The notes under the pieces were generated by a model that worked only from the letters and a program-made list of their open reading frames with translations, was not told where the DNA came from and searched no databases. A program made the position numbers and the translations under genes. A stretch of DNA of 64,000 bases from NCBI RefSeq assembly GCF_020883495.1, contig NZ_CP086612.1, positions 276,408-340,407 on the forward strand. Direction: 5' to 3'. This document shows positions 47,242 to 55,222 of the stretch, piece after piece; the first letter of the stretch is position 1; every line of letters starts with the position of its first letter. This DNA is from Shinella zoogloeoides. GTDB lineage: Bacteria > Pseudomonadota > Alphaproteobacteria > Rhizobiales > Rhizobiaceae.

Positions 47242-48207
47242 ATGAGATTCCTTCCTTTGTTGATCTCCCCCCTGCTGGCGGCCGCGCCCTTTCAGGCTCT
47301 TGCCGGCGAAATATGGGTGACGAACGAGAAGGACGACACGATCTCCGTGATCGACACGCAGACGCTGGAAATGGTGCGCACCATCAAGACCGGCGAGCGG
47401 CCGCGCGGCATTACCTTCAATTCCGATCACAGCCGCGTCTATATCTGCGCCTCCGACAGCGACACGGTCCAGGTCATGGACCCCGCGACCGGCGAGATTT
47501 TGCACGACCTGCCCTCCGGCGAGGATCCCGAGCAGTTCGTGCTCGCTCCGGACGACAAGCATTTATGGATCGCCAACGAGGACGACGCCGTGACGACGGT
47601 CGTCGATGTCGAGACACGGCAGGTCGTGGCGCAGGTCAATGTCGGCATCGAGCCGGAAGGCATGGCGGTCTCGCCGGATGGCAAGATCGTCATCACCACG
47701 TCGGAAACGACGAACATGGCGCACTGGATCGACACCGGCACCAAAAAGATCTTCGCCAACACGCTCGTCGATTCCCGTCCGCGCCATGCGGAGTTCGCCA
47801 AGGGCGGAACGGAACTCTGGGTCTCGTCCGAAATCGGCGGCACGATCACCGTCTTCGATGTGGCGACGCAGGCGGAAAAGGCCAAGATCCGCTTCGAGAT
47901 CACCGGCGTCAACGCCGACCTCGTCCAGCCGGTCGGCTTCGAGTTCACGCCAGACGGCAAGACCGCCTTCGTCGCCCTTGGCCCAGCCAACCATGTCGCG
48001 GTGATCGATGCCGATACGTTCGCGGTCAAGTCCTACGTCCTCGTCGGCCGTCGGGTCTGGCACCTCGCCTTCTCGCCGGACCACACGCAGCTTTTCACCA
48101 CCAACGGCGTCTCCGGCGACGTGACCGTCATCGACGTCGCCTCGCTGGAACCCGTGAAATCCATCAAGGTCGGGCGCTTCCCCTGGGGCGCGGCGACCCG
48201 GCCATGA
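47242..48207 (+). CDS. PQQ-associated beta-propeller protein
   Basis: This 321-residue secreted protein consists of repeated YVTN-like blades: IWVTNEKDDTISVIDTQTLE, RVYICASDSDTVQVMDPATG, LWIANEDDAVTTVVDVETRQ and QLFTTNGVSGDVTVIDVASL among others. About seven blades fill the length. An N-terminal signal peptide (MRFLPLLISPLLAAAPFQALA) is present. It matches the PQQ-dependent catabolism-associated beta-propeller family, usually found beside the ABC system as here. Its ligand is unknown. The ATG lies right after the upstream stop. Confidence 0.9.
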   Translation: MRFLPLLISPLLAAAPFQALAGEIWVTNEKDDTISVIDTQTLEMVRTIKTGERPRGITFNSDHSRVYICASDSDTVQVMDPATGEILHDLPSGEDPEQFVLAPDDKHLWIANEDDAVTTVVDVETRQVVAQVNVGIEPEGMAVSPDGKIVITTSETTNMAHWIDTGTKKIFANTLVDSRPRHAEFAKGGTELWVSSEIGGTITVFDVATQAEKAKIRFEITGVNADLVQPVGFEFTPDGKTAFVALGPANHVAVIDADTFAVKSYVLVGRRVWHLAFSPDHTQLFTTNGVSGDVTVIDVASLEPVKSIKVGRFPWGAATRP

Positions 48208-48228
48208 CTTTTTGAAAGGGAGGATAGA

Positions 48229-48687
48229 ATGAAGAAAGCGCTTTTCGCCGCCGTCGTGCTCGCCGCCATGCCATTCGCAGCGCTGGCAGACGACGATGAC
48301 GACGCCGGGCCCGAGGCCGGCATGGGCCTTGCCGGCGTTCTCTCGAAATCCAACCGCGAGGCTTTGCCGGCGCTGACACTCTCGACCGGACAACCGATTG
48401 CCAAGGGCCCGCTGACGCTGAAATCCGGCAAATACTACACGCTTAAGATCGAGGCGGACGGCAGCCAGGAACTCGCACTGGAGGGCGCCGGGTTCTTTCG
48501 CGCCATCTGGGTCAACGAGATCGTCATCGAGGGCATCGAGATCCGTCCGCTCGGCGTCGATTCCATCGAGTTCGACGAAGCGGGTGAAGCCGAAATCAGC
48601 TTCGTCGCGATCAAGCCGGGTAGCTACCACCTGAAAATTCCCGGCAGCACTGGCGACACCCAGCAAGTCGCCATCACCATAGAGTGA
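48229..48687 (+). CDS. Small periplasmic protein with an acidic N-terminus
   Basis: A 152-residue secreted protein that I cannot place in a named family. A signal peptide ending in ALA is followed at once by five Asp residues (DDDDDAGPEAGMG), then a mostly beta-strand region (GKYYTLKIEADGSQELALEG, IVIEGIEIRPLGVDS, AEISFVAIKPGSYHLKIPGS) that resembles a cupredoxin-like fold but has no evident Cu ligands. It is in the middle of the ABC operon. The acidic start might bind a divalent or trivalent metal ion; that is speculation. Confidence 0.8.
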   Translation: MKKALFAAVVLAAMPFAALADDDDDAGPEAGMGLAGVLSKSNREALPALTLSTGQPIAKGPLTLKSGKYYTLKIEADGSQELALEGAGFFRAIWVNEIVIEGIEIRPLGVDSIEFDEAGEAEISFVAIKPGSYHLKIPGSTGDTQQVAITIE

Positions 48688-49406
48688 GCACCATGAGCGG
48701 CTTGACGGTCGAGGGCATCAACCATGACTGGGGCGCGCGACGTGCGCTCGATGGCGTGTCGTTTACCGTTCAGTCTGGCCGCTTCTGTGCCCTGCTCGGT
48801 CCGAACGGCGCCGGAAAATCGACCCTGTTCGGCATGCTCACGCGGCTTTTCATGCCGCGGGCGGGACGCATCACCGTTGCCGGGCACGATATGGCCCGCG
48901 AGCCTCGCGCTGCACTTGCCCGTATGGGCGTCGTCTTCCAGGCATCGACGCTCGATCCGGACCTTACCGTCAAACGCAACCTCCTCTATTTCGCGGCCCT
49001 GCATGGTCTGCCGGGGTCGGAGGCGGAGAAGCGCGCGATGGTGGTGCTCGAACAGCTCGGCATGGCCGAGCGGGCCGGCGAGAAGGCGGCAAAACTGAAC
49101 GGTGGCCACCGCCGGCGCATGGAGATCGCGCGCGCCCTCCTGCACAGACCGCAGGTGCTGCTGCTGGACGAGCCGACGGTCGGGCTCGACGCGGCCTCGC
49201 GCGCAGCGATCACCACGCATGTGCATGATCTTGCCGCTGGCGGTTTGACCGTGCTCTGGGCGACCCACTTGGTGGACGAGGTCCGGGAAAAGGACCGCCT
49301 CGTCATTCTTCATCAGGGCCGTGTGCTCGCCAATGGCGAGGCCGGCGAGATCGGTGGCGACGATCTCACAGCCCGCTTCCTCGCATTGACGGCAGAGCGT
49401 AGATGA
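48684..49406 (+). CDS. ABC transporter ATPase of the PQQ-dependent alcohol system (PedA-like)
   Basis: This 240-residue ATP-binding protein has Walker A LLGPNGAGKSTLFGMLTRLF, the signature LNGGHRRRMEIARALLHRPQ, and Walker B VLLLDEPTVGLD with WATHLVDEV following. The signature begins LNGG in place of LSGG, a common variant. A GTG at 48684 overlaps the previous stop, while ATG at 48693 is an alternative start. It works with the permease just downstream. Its relatives are found beside PQQ alcohol dehydrogenases and the P. putida ped genes. Confidence 0.92.
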   Translation: MSTMSGLTVEGINHDWGARRALDGVSFTVQSGRFCALLGPNGAGKSTLFGMLTRLFMPRAGRITVAGHDMAREPRAALARMGVVFQASTLDPDLTVKRNLLYFAALHGLPGSEAEKRAMVVLEQLGMAERAGEKAAKLNGGHRRRMEIARALLHRPQVLLLDEPTVGLDAASRAAITTHVHDLAAGGLTVLWATHLVDEVREKDRLVILHQGRVLANGEAGEIGGDDLTARFLALTAERR

Positions 49407-50245
49407 CTGCGGAACCATTTCCGGCAATCGAAGAGAAGCTAAGCGACGTACCGCGCGCCCGTCCTTTCGTTGCGCTGAGAGCCATCCTTTACCGGGAGGC
49501 GTTGCGTTTTCTTGGTCAGCGCGGCCGGCTCATCGCGGCGCTGGTGCGTCCGCTCGTCTGGCTGTTCGTCTTCGCAACCGGTTTTCGCGCGGCACTGGGC
49601 CTGTCGATCACGCCGCCCTACCAGACCTATATCACCTACGAGATCTATATCGTGCCGGGACTGGTCGGCATGATCCTGCTCTTCAGCGGCATGCAATCCT
49701 CTCTCAGCCTTGTCTACGATCGTGAAATGGGCTCGATGCGGCTGCTTCTGACGGCACCGCTGCCGCGCTGGTGGCTTCTGTTCTGCCGGCTGCTGGCGGG
49801 CAGCATGATCGCCATTCTGCAGGCCTACGTCTTCCTCGCCATCGCAGCACTCTACGGCATCCGTTTCCCATGGTTCGGCTATCTCGCCGCCGCCCCGGCC
49901 ATGGCAGCCGCCGCCATGATGCTTGGCGCACTCGGCCTGCTGCTCTCCTCCTTCATCCGCCAGCTCGAAAACTTTGCCGGCGTCATGAACTTCGTGATCT
50001 TCCCGATGTTCTTCCTGTCCTCCGCACTCTATCCTCTCTGGAAGATGGCCGAGGCTTCGCCGCGTCTGCGCGATCTCTGCGCGCTCAATCCCTTCACCCA
50101 TGCCGTCGAGCTGATCAGGTTCGCCCTCTACGGCAAAGGCAACCTGACGGCGCTCGCCGTCACGCTCGGCGCCTTCGTGGTCTTCGGCCTCGTCGCCGTC
50201 TGGGGCTACGACCCCGCCCGCGGGCTCACCGCCCGAAAGGCCTGA
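49403..50245 (+). CDS. ABC-2 type permease of the PQQ-dependent alcohol system (PedC-like)
   Basis: This 280-residue inner-membrane protein has six hydrophobic segments (for example IYIVPGLVGMILLFSGMQSS and NFVIFPMFFLSSALYPLWKM, then LGAFVVFGLVAVWGY). The pattern is that of ABC-2 permeases. It overlaps the ATPase gene by four bases (ATGA) and so is its partner. ABC-2 permeases usually export; what this one moves is unknown. Given the periplasmic partners it may move a lipid, a cofactor or an alcohol-related compound. Confidence 0.9.
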   Translation: MTAEPFPAIEEKLSDVPRARPFVALRAILYREALRFLGQRGRLIAALVRPLVWLFVFATGFRAALGLSITPPYQTYITYEIYIVPGLVGMILLFSGMQSSLSLVYDREMGSMRLLLTAPLPRWWLLFCRLLAGSMIAILQAYVFLAIAALYGIRFPWFGYLAAAPAMAAAAMMLGALGLLLSSFIRQLENFAGVMNFVIFPMFFLSSALYPLWKMAEASPRLRDLCALNPFTHAVELIRFALYGKGNLTALAVTLGAFVVFGLVAVWGYDPARGLTARKA

Positions 50246-50259
50246 ACAGGAGAACCGCC

Positions 50260-50805
50260 ATGCGCCTTGCCATCATTACCGTCAGTCTGCTGCTCTTCGC
50301 CTCTGACGCAATGTCCCAGACGGATGCCGGCGCCGGCGGCACGCTCAATCCGGAGGAACTGACGTTGAACCGGGTCATGAAGGACGTTGCCGAAGGGCAC
50401 ACCAGTATGACGATCTGCGCGACCGGCTACTACATCACCAAATCCGGCCGGCACGAAATGGCGCGCGAACTCTTCGAGCGCTGTGCCGCCGCCGGCTGGA
50501 CCGGGGCCATGACCTGGATGTCGCAACTTGACGACAACGGCCTCGGCGGCTTGGAAAACCCGGATGCCGCCGCCGAATGGGATCGCCGCGCCGCCGAAGC
50601 CGGCGACCCGGTCGGCAAGCTCAACTACGGCCTGGACCTGATGCGCGGCCGCGGCGTCGTGGAAAACCGCCCGCTCGGTCGCCAGTTCGTCGACGAGGCT
50701 GCGGAAAGCGGCCTTCCCACGGCGCGGCGCCTGAAGGGAGCCGGCTACGACCTTGATGTCGTGACGCCCAACGCCGACAACTGGAAATACGCCCCGGCCT
50801 TCTGA
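50260..50805 (+). CDS. Secreted Sel1-repeat-like protein
   Basis: This 181-residue protein has a signal peptide (MRLAIITVSLLLFASDAMS) and two or three Sel1-like helical repeats: NPDAAAEWDRRAAEAGDPVG, KLNYGLDLMRGRGVVENRPL and GRQFVDEAAESGLPTARRLK. Sel1 repeats mediate protein-protein contacts. It closes the ABC operon, 14 bases after the permease, and its end abuts the convergent ATPase gene. It may be a scaffold for periplasmic complexes, by inference. Confidence 0.82.
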   Translation: MRLAIITVSLLLFASDAMSQTDAGAGGTLNPEELTLNRVMKDVAEGHTSMTICATGYYITKSGRHEMARELFERCAAAGWTGAMTWMSQLDDNGLGGLENPDAAAEWDRRAAEAGDPVGKLNYGLDLMRGRGVVENRPLGRQFVDEAAESGLPTARRLKGAGYDLDVVTPNADNWKYAPAF

Positions 50806-51425
50806 TCGTCCTCGACAAGCCGCGCCGGACGCCCTTCCAGACGCAGGGTGCGCCCGGCGAGCCGCTCGGTCTCCGACCGGACATGCGTAACGAGCAAGGT
50901 CGCGCAGGGCCGCGCGGCGATCAGCCGCTCGAAGAGGTCCATCATGTCAGACGCCAGTGCCGGATCGAGGCTGACGAAGGGTTCGTCCATCAGGAGCAGG
51001 TCCGGCCCGGAGGCGAAGGCGCGGGCGAGCGAAAGCCGTCGCTGCTGTCCGAGCGAGAGCATGCCGGGAAAGCGATCTCCCAGCCCGGCCAATCCCACAT
51101 CCTCCAGCCAACCTTGCGCTTCGTCCTCGGAGATGCGCGCGACGATGGCGAGGTTCTGGAGAGCGGTGCGCCACGGCAGGAGGACCGGTTCCTGAAAGAC
51201 CATCGCGATCCGCTTGGCTGCCTCGCAGCGTCCTACAAAGGCGCGGTCGAGGCCGGCGACGATGCGCAGCAGAGACGTCTTGCCGACACCCGAGGGACCG
51301 GTCAGCGCCACCGTTTCGCCGGATAGCAGCGAAAGCGCCATCGGGCCGAGCACACCGCCCGGCCCACCGCTTTTGATATCCAACTTGAGAGCCGGCTCAG
51401 CTGCCGGGATGATGGAAGACACCAT
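50745..51425 (-). CDS. TauB/SsuB-like ABC transporter ATPase
   Basis: This 226-residue ATP-binding protein has Walker A LTGPSGVGKTSLLRIVAGLD, a Q-loop FQEPVLLPWRTALQNLA, the signature LSLGQQRRLSLARAFASGPD, and Walker B LLLMDEPFVSLDPALASDMM with VTHVRSETERLA following. It starts inside the end of the binding-protein gene and its end overlaps the Sel1 gene tail on the other strand. Its permease is not adjacent; the best candidate is at 40403-41197. Confidence 0.9.
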   Translation of the reverse strand: MVSSIIPAAEPALKLDIKSGGPGGVLGPMALSLLSGETVALTGPSGVGKTSLLRIVAGLDRAFVGRCEAAKRIAMVFQEPVLLPWRTALQNLAIVARISEDEAQGWLEDVGLAGLGDRFPGMLSLGQQRRLSLARAFASGPDLLLMDEPFVSLDPALASDMMDLFERLIAARPCATLLVTHVRSETERLAGRTLRLEGRPARLVEDDQKAGAYFQLSALGVTTSRS

Positions 51426-52371
51426 CAGGCAGTTCCTTCAAATTCCCGACGAGATCGCCGCCGCCGAGTTCGGTCATGAGCGCCAGCATGCGCCCTGCCG
51501 CCTTCTCATCGACCAAACCCTTCCGCGGCGTGCCGGCAAGGAAACCCGCCTTCAACGCCTCGAATTCCGCCTCGTTCGACGCCTTCATCATAGGGCGAAT
51601 GCGCTCCCAGGCTGCGGGATCGGAGGCGAGCTTTTCCTTGGCGGCGCGCGACGCGGTCGCGATCGCTTCGCCAAGGCCGGGATTGGCATTCAGAACTTCG
51701 CCACGCACCACATATCCGACGAGCGGCATTTCTGGATCAAGCCCCAGGGCTTTCGCGGCGTCGCCGACGCTCAGCAGCGTGCGCATGCCCGCCGCCTGCA
51801 TGCGCGCACCGAAATTCCAGAAGTTGAGCGCGCCATCGACCTGGCCGTCGAGCGCCGCCTTGTAGATCAGCGGGGGCGCACCGAAGACCTGCTCGCTTTC
51901 AACGGCGAGATCAAACCCCTCCACCTTCTGGGCATAGGCGCGCACAATCAGCCAGCTCTTGTCGATGGGGCTGCCGGCGACACCGATCTTCCGCCCCTTG
52001 AGATCCGCAAGAACCTTGGCGGAACTGCCGGGCGCCACCATCAATCCGCCGACGGCGCGGGAATAGGGAATGAAGACCAGGTCGCGACCAGCCGCACGTT
52101 CCCGCGCCACCCAGAGCCAGTCGGAAACGATCATGTCCACGTCGCCGGCAATCAGCGCGATCTGCGCCGCCGGCGCACCGGCAATGTCCGTGACCTCCAT
52201 CGAAAAGCCGTTCGCCTCGTCGAGGCGGTAGTGGCGGATCGTATCGGCTTCCCAGTTTACCGTACCCGAGAGCTGGAGCGCGGTGCGGACGACCGGTCTT
52301 TCGGCAAAAGCAGGCGCAAAGGAAAGGAGCGTGGCGACGAGCGCGCTCGTGAGCGATCTCATAAAAGGCAT
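51397..52371 (-). CDS. NitT/TauT-family ABC binding protein
   Basis: This 324-residue secreted binding protein has a signal peptide (SLTSALVATLLSFAPAFA), then TALQLSGTVNWEADTIRHYR, VDMIVSDWLWVARERAAGRD and GGLMVAPGSSAKVLADLKGR, the pattern of SsuA/TauA-like proteins. It heads the operon with the ATPase and is divergent from the alcohol dehydrogenase, sharing its regulatory region. The ligand is unknown. Association with a PQQ dehydrogenase suggests an alcohol-related compound or a metal complex, without direct support. Confidence 0.87.
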   Translation of the reverse strand: MPFMRSLTSALVATLLSFAPAFAERPVVRTALQLSGTVNWEADTIRHYRLDEANGFSMEVTDIAGAPAAQIALIAGDVDMIVSDWLWVARERAAGRDLVFIPYSRAVGGLMVAPGSSAKVLADLKGRKIGVAGSPIDKSWLIVRAYAQKVEGFDLAVESEQVFGAPPLIYKAALDGQVDGALNFWNFGARMQAAGMRTLLSVGDAAKALGLDPEMPLVGYVVRGEVLNANPGLGEAIATASRAAKEKLASDPAAWERIRPMMKASNEAEFEALKAGFLAGTPRKGLVDEKAAGRMLALMTELGGGDLVGNLKELPDGVFHHPGS

Positions 52372-52418
52372 TGTTTCTCCTCCCGCAACCCCGGCAGCCT
52401 ACCGAGCGCTAAGACAAA

Positions 52419-52490
52419 CGGAAATACGACCTATTGGTGGGGTCCCGAATGGCTGGTAACAGCTATTTTACGACCAAGGTCGAATTCATG
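52419..52490. promoter_or_regulatory. Two exa-cluster motifs between the binding-protein and alcohol dehydrogenase genes
   Basis: On the minus strand CCAATAGGTCGTATTTCCG covers 52419-52437, and on the plus strand CGACCAAGGTCGAATTC covers 52471-52487. The first is 48-66 bases before the binding-protein gene and the second 76-92 bases before the dehydrogenase. Each therefore seems to serve one direction. Confidence 0.72.
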
Positions 52491-52562
52491 CGTCGGCGAA
52501 CTGCGCCGATGATCCGACTGCGAAGCCCGCGTCCTGCTGCGGGCATGGAGTGGGAGGATGCC

Positions 52563-54329
52563 ATGAGGAAATTCATTCTGGCCGCAATTGCGGCCATCGC
52601 CTGTTCTAGCGCCGCGTATGCCGGCGTGACGGAGGCCGATCTTGCGAAGGATGCAGAAACCGTCGGCGATGTCCTGACCAATGGCATGGGCCGCAACCTG
52701 CAGCGCTTTTCGCCGATGGAGACGTTGAACACCAAGAACGTCAAGAACCTCGTTCCTGCCTGGGCTTTCTCGCTCGGCGGCGAGAAGCAGCGCGGCCAGG
52801 AAAGCCAGCCGATCATCTATGACGGGATCATGTACATCACAGGTTCCTACAGCCGCATCTACGCCATCGACGTCAAGACCGGCAAGGAAGTCTGGCAGTA
52901 CGACGCCCGCCTGCCGGAAGGCATCCTGCCCTGCTGCGACGTCGTCAACCGCGGCGCGGCGATCTTCGGCGACAACATCTACTTCGGCACGCTCGACGCG
53001 CGCCTCGTCGCGCTGAACCGCAAGACCGGCGACGTCGTCTGGAACAAGAAGCTCGCGGACTACAAGGAAGGCTACAGCTATACCGCAGCACCGCTGATCG
53101 TGAACGGTCTCGTCGTGACCGGCAATTCGGGTGGCGAATTCGGTATCGTCGGCGAAGTGCAGGCCCGCAACGCCGAGACCGGCGAGCTCGTCTGGACCCG
53201 CCCCGTCATCGAAGGCCACATGGGCACCTTCAAGGGCAAGGAAAGCACGATGACCGGGACGCTCAACGCGACCTGGCCCGGCGACATGTGGAAGACCGGC
53301 GGCGGCGCAACCTGGCTCGGCGGTTCCTATGACGAAGAAACCAAGACGCTGGTTTTCGGCGCCGGAAACCCCTCGCCGTGGAATAGCCACCTGCGCAATG
53401 CCGGCAAGCCCGTCGAGGGCAACAAGGGCGACAACCTTTATGCCGCCTCGCGCCTCGGCATCAACCCCGAGAACGGCGAGATCAAGTGGCATTTCCAGAC
53501 GACGCCCCGCGAGGGCTGGGATTTCGACGGCGTGAACGAGGTCGTTCCCTTCGTCGACAAGGATGGCAACAAGCGCTTCGCCACCGCGGACCGCAACGGC
53601 TTCTTCTACGTGCTCAACCGCGAAGACGGCAAATTCGTCTCCGCCCATCCGTTCGTGAAGGACATTACCTGGGCCAAGGGGATCGATGAGACGGGTCGTC
53701 CGATCTACAATGAAGACAATCGTCCGGGCGACGCCGCGGAAGCGGCTGACGGCGCCAAGGGCCAGCAGGTCTTCGCCGTGCCGTCGTTCCTCGGCGGCAA
53801 GAACTGGATGCCGATGGCCTACAGCCCGAAGACCGGCCTGTTCTATGTGCCGTCCAACGAATGGGGCATGGACATCTGGAACGAGCCGATCACCTACAAG
53901 AAGGGCGCCGCCTATCTTGGTGCCGGCTTCACCATCAAGCCGCTCTTCGAAGACCACATCGGCAGCCTGAAGGCCATCGATCCGAACACCGGCGAGATCA
54001 AGTGGGAATACAAGAACGGCGCCCCCCTGTGGGGAGGCGCGATGACCACCGCCGGCGGCCTCGTGTTCTTCGGCACCCCGGAAGGCGACTTCGTTGCGCT
54101 CAACAACGAGACGGGCGAGGAACTCTGGAAGTTCCAGACCGGCTCGGGCATCGTCGGCCAGCCGGTGACCTGGGAACAGGACGGCGAGCAATATGTCTCG
54201 ATCATCTCCGGCTGGGGCGGCGCCGTTCCCCTCTGGGGCGGGGAAGTCGCCAAGAAAGTGAACTATCTCAACCAGGGCGGCATGGTGTGGACATTCCGTC
54301 TGCCAAAGCAACTGGCCTCGCTGAACTGA
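52563..54329 (+). CDS. exaA: PQQ-dependent alcohol dehydrogenase with lanthanide-type active site
   Basis: This 588-residue periplasmic quinoprotein oxidises alcohols with PQQ. It has a signal peptide (about residues 1-20), the vicinal Cys pair in [10 protein letters not shown] (Cys124-Cys125), metal-ligand candidates Glu192 (GGEFG) and Asn269 (AGNPSPWN), and the catalytic Asp320 in [13 protein letters not shown]. Asp322, two residues after the catalytic Asp, is the extra acid that marks lanthanide-dependent enzymes (XoxF, ExaF, PedH), whereas calcium enzymes have Ala or Ser there. Tryptophan-docking motifs (for example [16 protein letters not shown]) repeat as expected for an eight-bladed propeller. 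The overall wording is of the ExaA/ExaF alcohol type rather than methanol-type XoxF. The ATG at 52563 follows GGGAGGA. Confidence 0.93.
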   Translation: MRKFILAAIAAIACSSAAYAGVTEADLAKDAETVGDVLTNGMGRNLQRFSPMETLNTKNVKNLVPAWAFSLGGEKQRGQESQPIIYDGIMYITGSYSRIYAIDVKTGKEVWQYDARLPEGILPCCDVVNRGAAIFGDNIYFGTLDARLVALNRKTGDVVWNKKLADYKEGYSYTAAPLIVNGLVVTGNSGGEFGIVGEVQARNAETGELVWTRPVIEGHMGTFKGKESTMTGTLNATWPGDMWKTGGGATWLGGSYDEETKTLVFGAGNPSPWNSHLRNAGKPVEGNKGDNLYAASRLGINPENGEIKWHFQTTPREGWDFDGVNEVVPFVDKDGNKRFATADRNGFFYVLNREDGKFVSAHPFVKDITWAKGIDETGRPIYNEDNRPGDAAEAADGAKGQQVFAVPSFLGGKNWMPMAYSPKTGLFYVPSNEWGMDIWNEPITYKKGAAYLGAGFTIKPLFEDHIGSLKAIDPNTGEIKWEYKNGAPLWGGAMTTAGGLVFFGTPEGDFVALNNETGEELWKFQTGSGIVGQPVTWEQDGEQYVSIISGWGGAVPLWGGEVAKKVNYLNQGGMVWTFRLPKQLASLN

Positions 54330-54336
54330 GATCTGG

Positions 54337-54361
54337 AGCCGGGCGGAAACGCCCGGCTTTT
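54337..54361 (+). terminator. Intrinsic terminator after the alcohol dehydrogenase gene
   Basis: AGCCGGGCG pairs with CGCCCGGCT around GAAA, followed by TTTT. It lies eight bases after the stop of the dehydrogenase gene, so the gene is probably transcribed alone at high level. Confidence 0.9.
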
Positions 54362-54406
54362 CTGCTTTCGCCCTGAGCAATAGGCCGATGAAGACGGACG
54401 AATTCG

Positions 54407-55129
54407 ATGCTAAGCTATCGCCAGCCCTATCGGGAATTTCGCATGTTACCAGTTCTGATGCCGGAAAAACCTGTGCGCGTGCTGAAGTCGGCGCTGATCG
54501 TGGATGATCATCCGCTGTTCTGCGATGCGCTGGCGATGACCCTGACGGGCCCGGTCGGCATTGCGGAAGTGGACGCTGTCGGCACGCTGGAAGCGGCGCT
54601 GACGCGGCTCACGACCGGCCCCCTGCCCGACGTCGTGGTCCTCGACCTCAACCTGCCGGACGTGAACGGCCTCGACGGCGTGGTGCGCCTGCGACAGACA
54701 GCACCGGAAACACCGATCGTCGTCGTCTCGTCGCTCGACGAGGTCCGCATCGTGCGCGCGGCGCTGAAGGCGGGCGTCAACGCCTTCGTGCCGAAACACG
54801 CCTCGCGCGAAGAGTTTCGCGAGGCGTTTTCGGTCATCGCGCGCGGTGAGATTCACGCAAGCCGTCTTGCCCTTGAAGCCTCCGCACCGAGCCCGTCCGA
54901 GGAAGCCGTCAAGCGGCTCGCGCTGCTGACGCGCCAGCAGGCGCGCATCCTGCAACTCGTCTGTGCCGGGCGCATGAACAAGCAGATCGCCTATGAGCTT
55001 TCCATCGCCGAGACGACGGTGAAGGCGCATGTGACGGCGATCATGCGCAAGCTCGGCGTGCAGACACGCATGCAGGCGGTGCTCTTCGCGCAGGAAGCCA
55101 GCTTTGCCACGATGGTAACGGACGCATAA
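54407..55129 (+). CDS. LuxR-type response regulator (ErbR/ExaE/AgmR-like)
   Basis: This 240-residue regulator has a receiver domain with LIVDDHPLFCDALAMTLTG, the phospho-acceptor Asp80 in VVVLDLNLPDVNGLDG, and VPKHASREEFREAF, followed by a LuxR-type helix-turn-helix (LTRQQARILQLVCAGRMNKQ, IAYELSIAETTVKAHVTAIM). In Pseudomonas such a regulator (ErbR/AgmR, ExaE) controls exa and pqq genes. It is the best candidate for binding the motif repeated in this cluster. The start is unsure; ATG at 54443 or 54458 are alternatives. No copy of the motif was seen before it. Confidence 0.9.
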   Translation: MLSYRQPYREFRMLPVLMPEKPVRVLKSALIVDDHPLFCDALAMTLTGPVGIAEVDAVGTLEAALTRLTTGPLPDVVVLDLNLPDVNGLDGVVRLRQTAPETPIVVVSSLDEVRIVRAALKAGVNAFVPKHASREEFREAFSVIARGEIHASRLALEASAPSPSEEAVKRLALLTRQQARILQLVCAGRMNKQIAYELSIAETTVKAHVTAIMRKLGVQTRMQAVLFAQEASFATMVTDA

Positions 55130-55222
55130 GACCGTCGGCTAAAACCCATTCGACTCTGGCGCTACGCCGCGCCGGATGCTTTAAAGTGGAGGACGGGGGA
55201 AAGGCGGAGGAGGCCATCACCC

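Noticed and set aside
52563..54329. Methanol dehydrogenase XoxF
   Set aside because: The extra aspartate is shared, but the overall sequence and the PedF-type cytochrome and ped-type ABC neighbours fit the ExaA/ExaF alcohol group better.
52431..54380. A 649-codon open frame on the minus strand opposite the alcohol dehydrogenase gene
   Set aside because: It mirrors the codon pattern of the plus-strand gene, which has clear catalytic motifs; the minus product resembles no family. High GC makes such antisense frames common.
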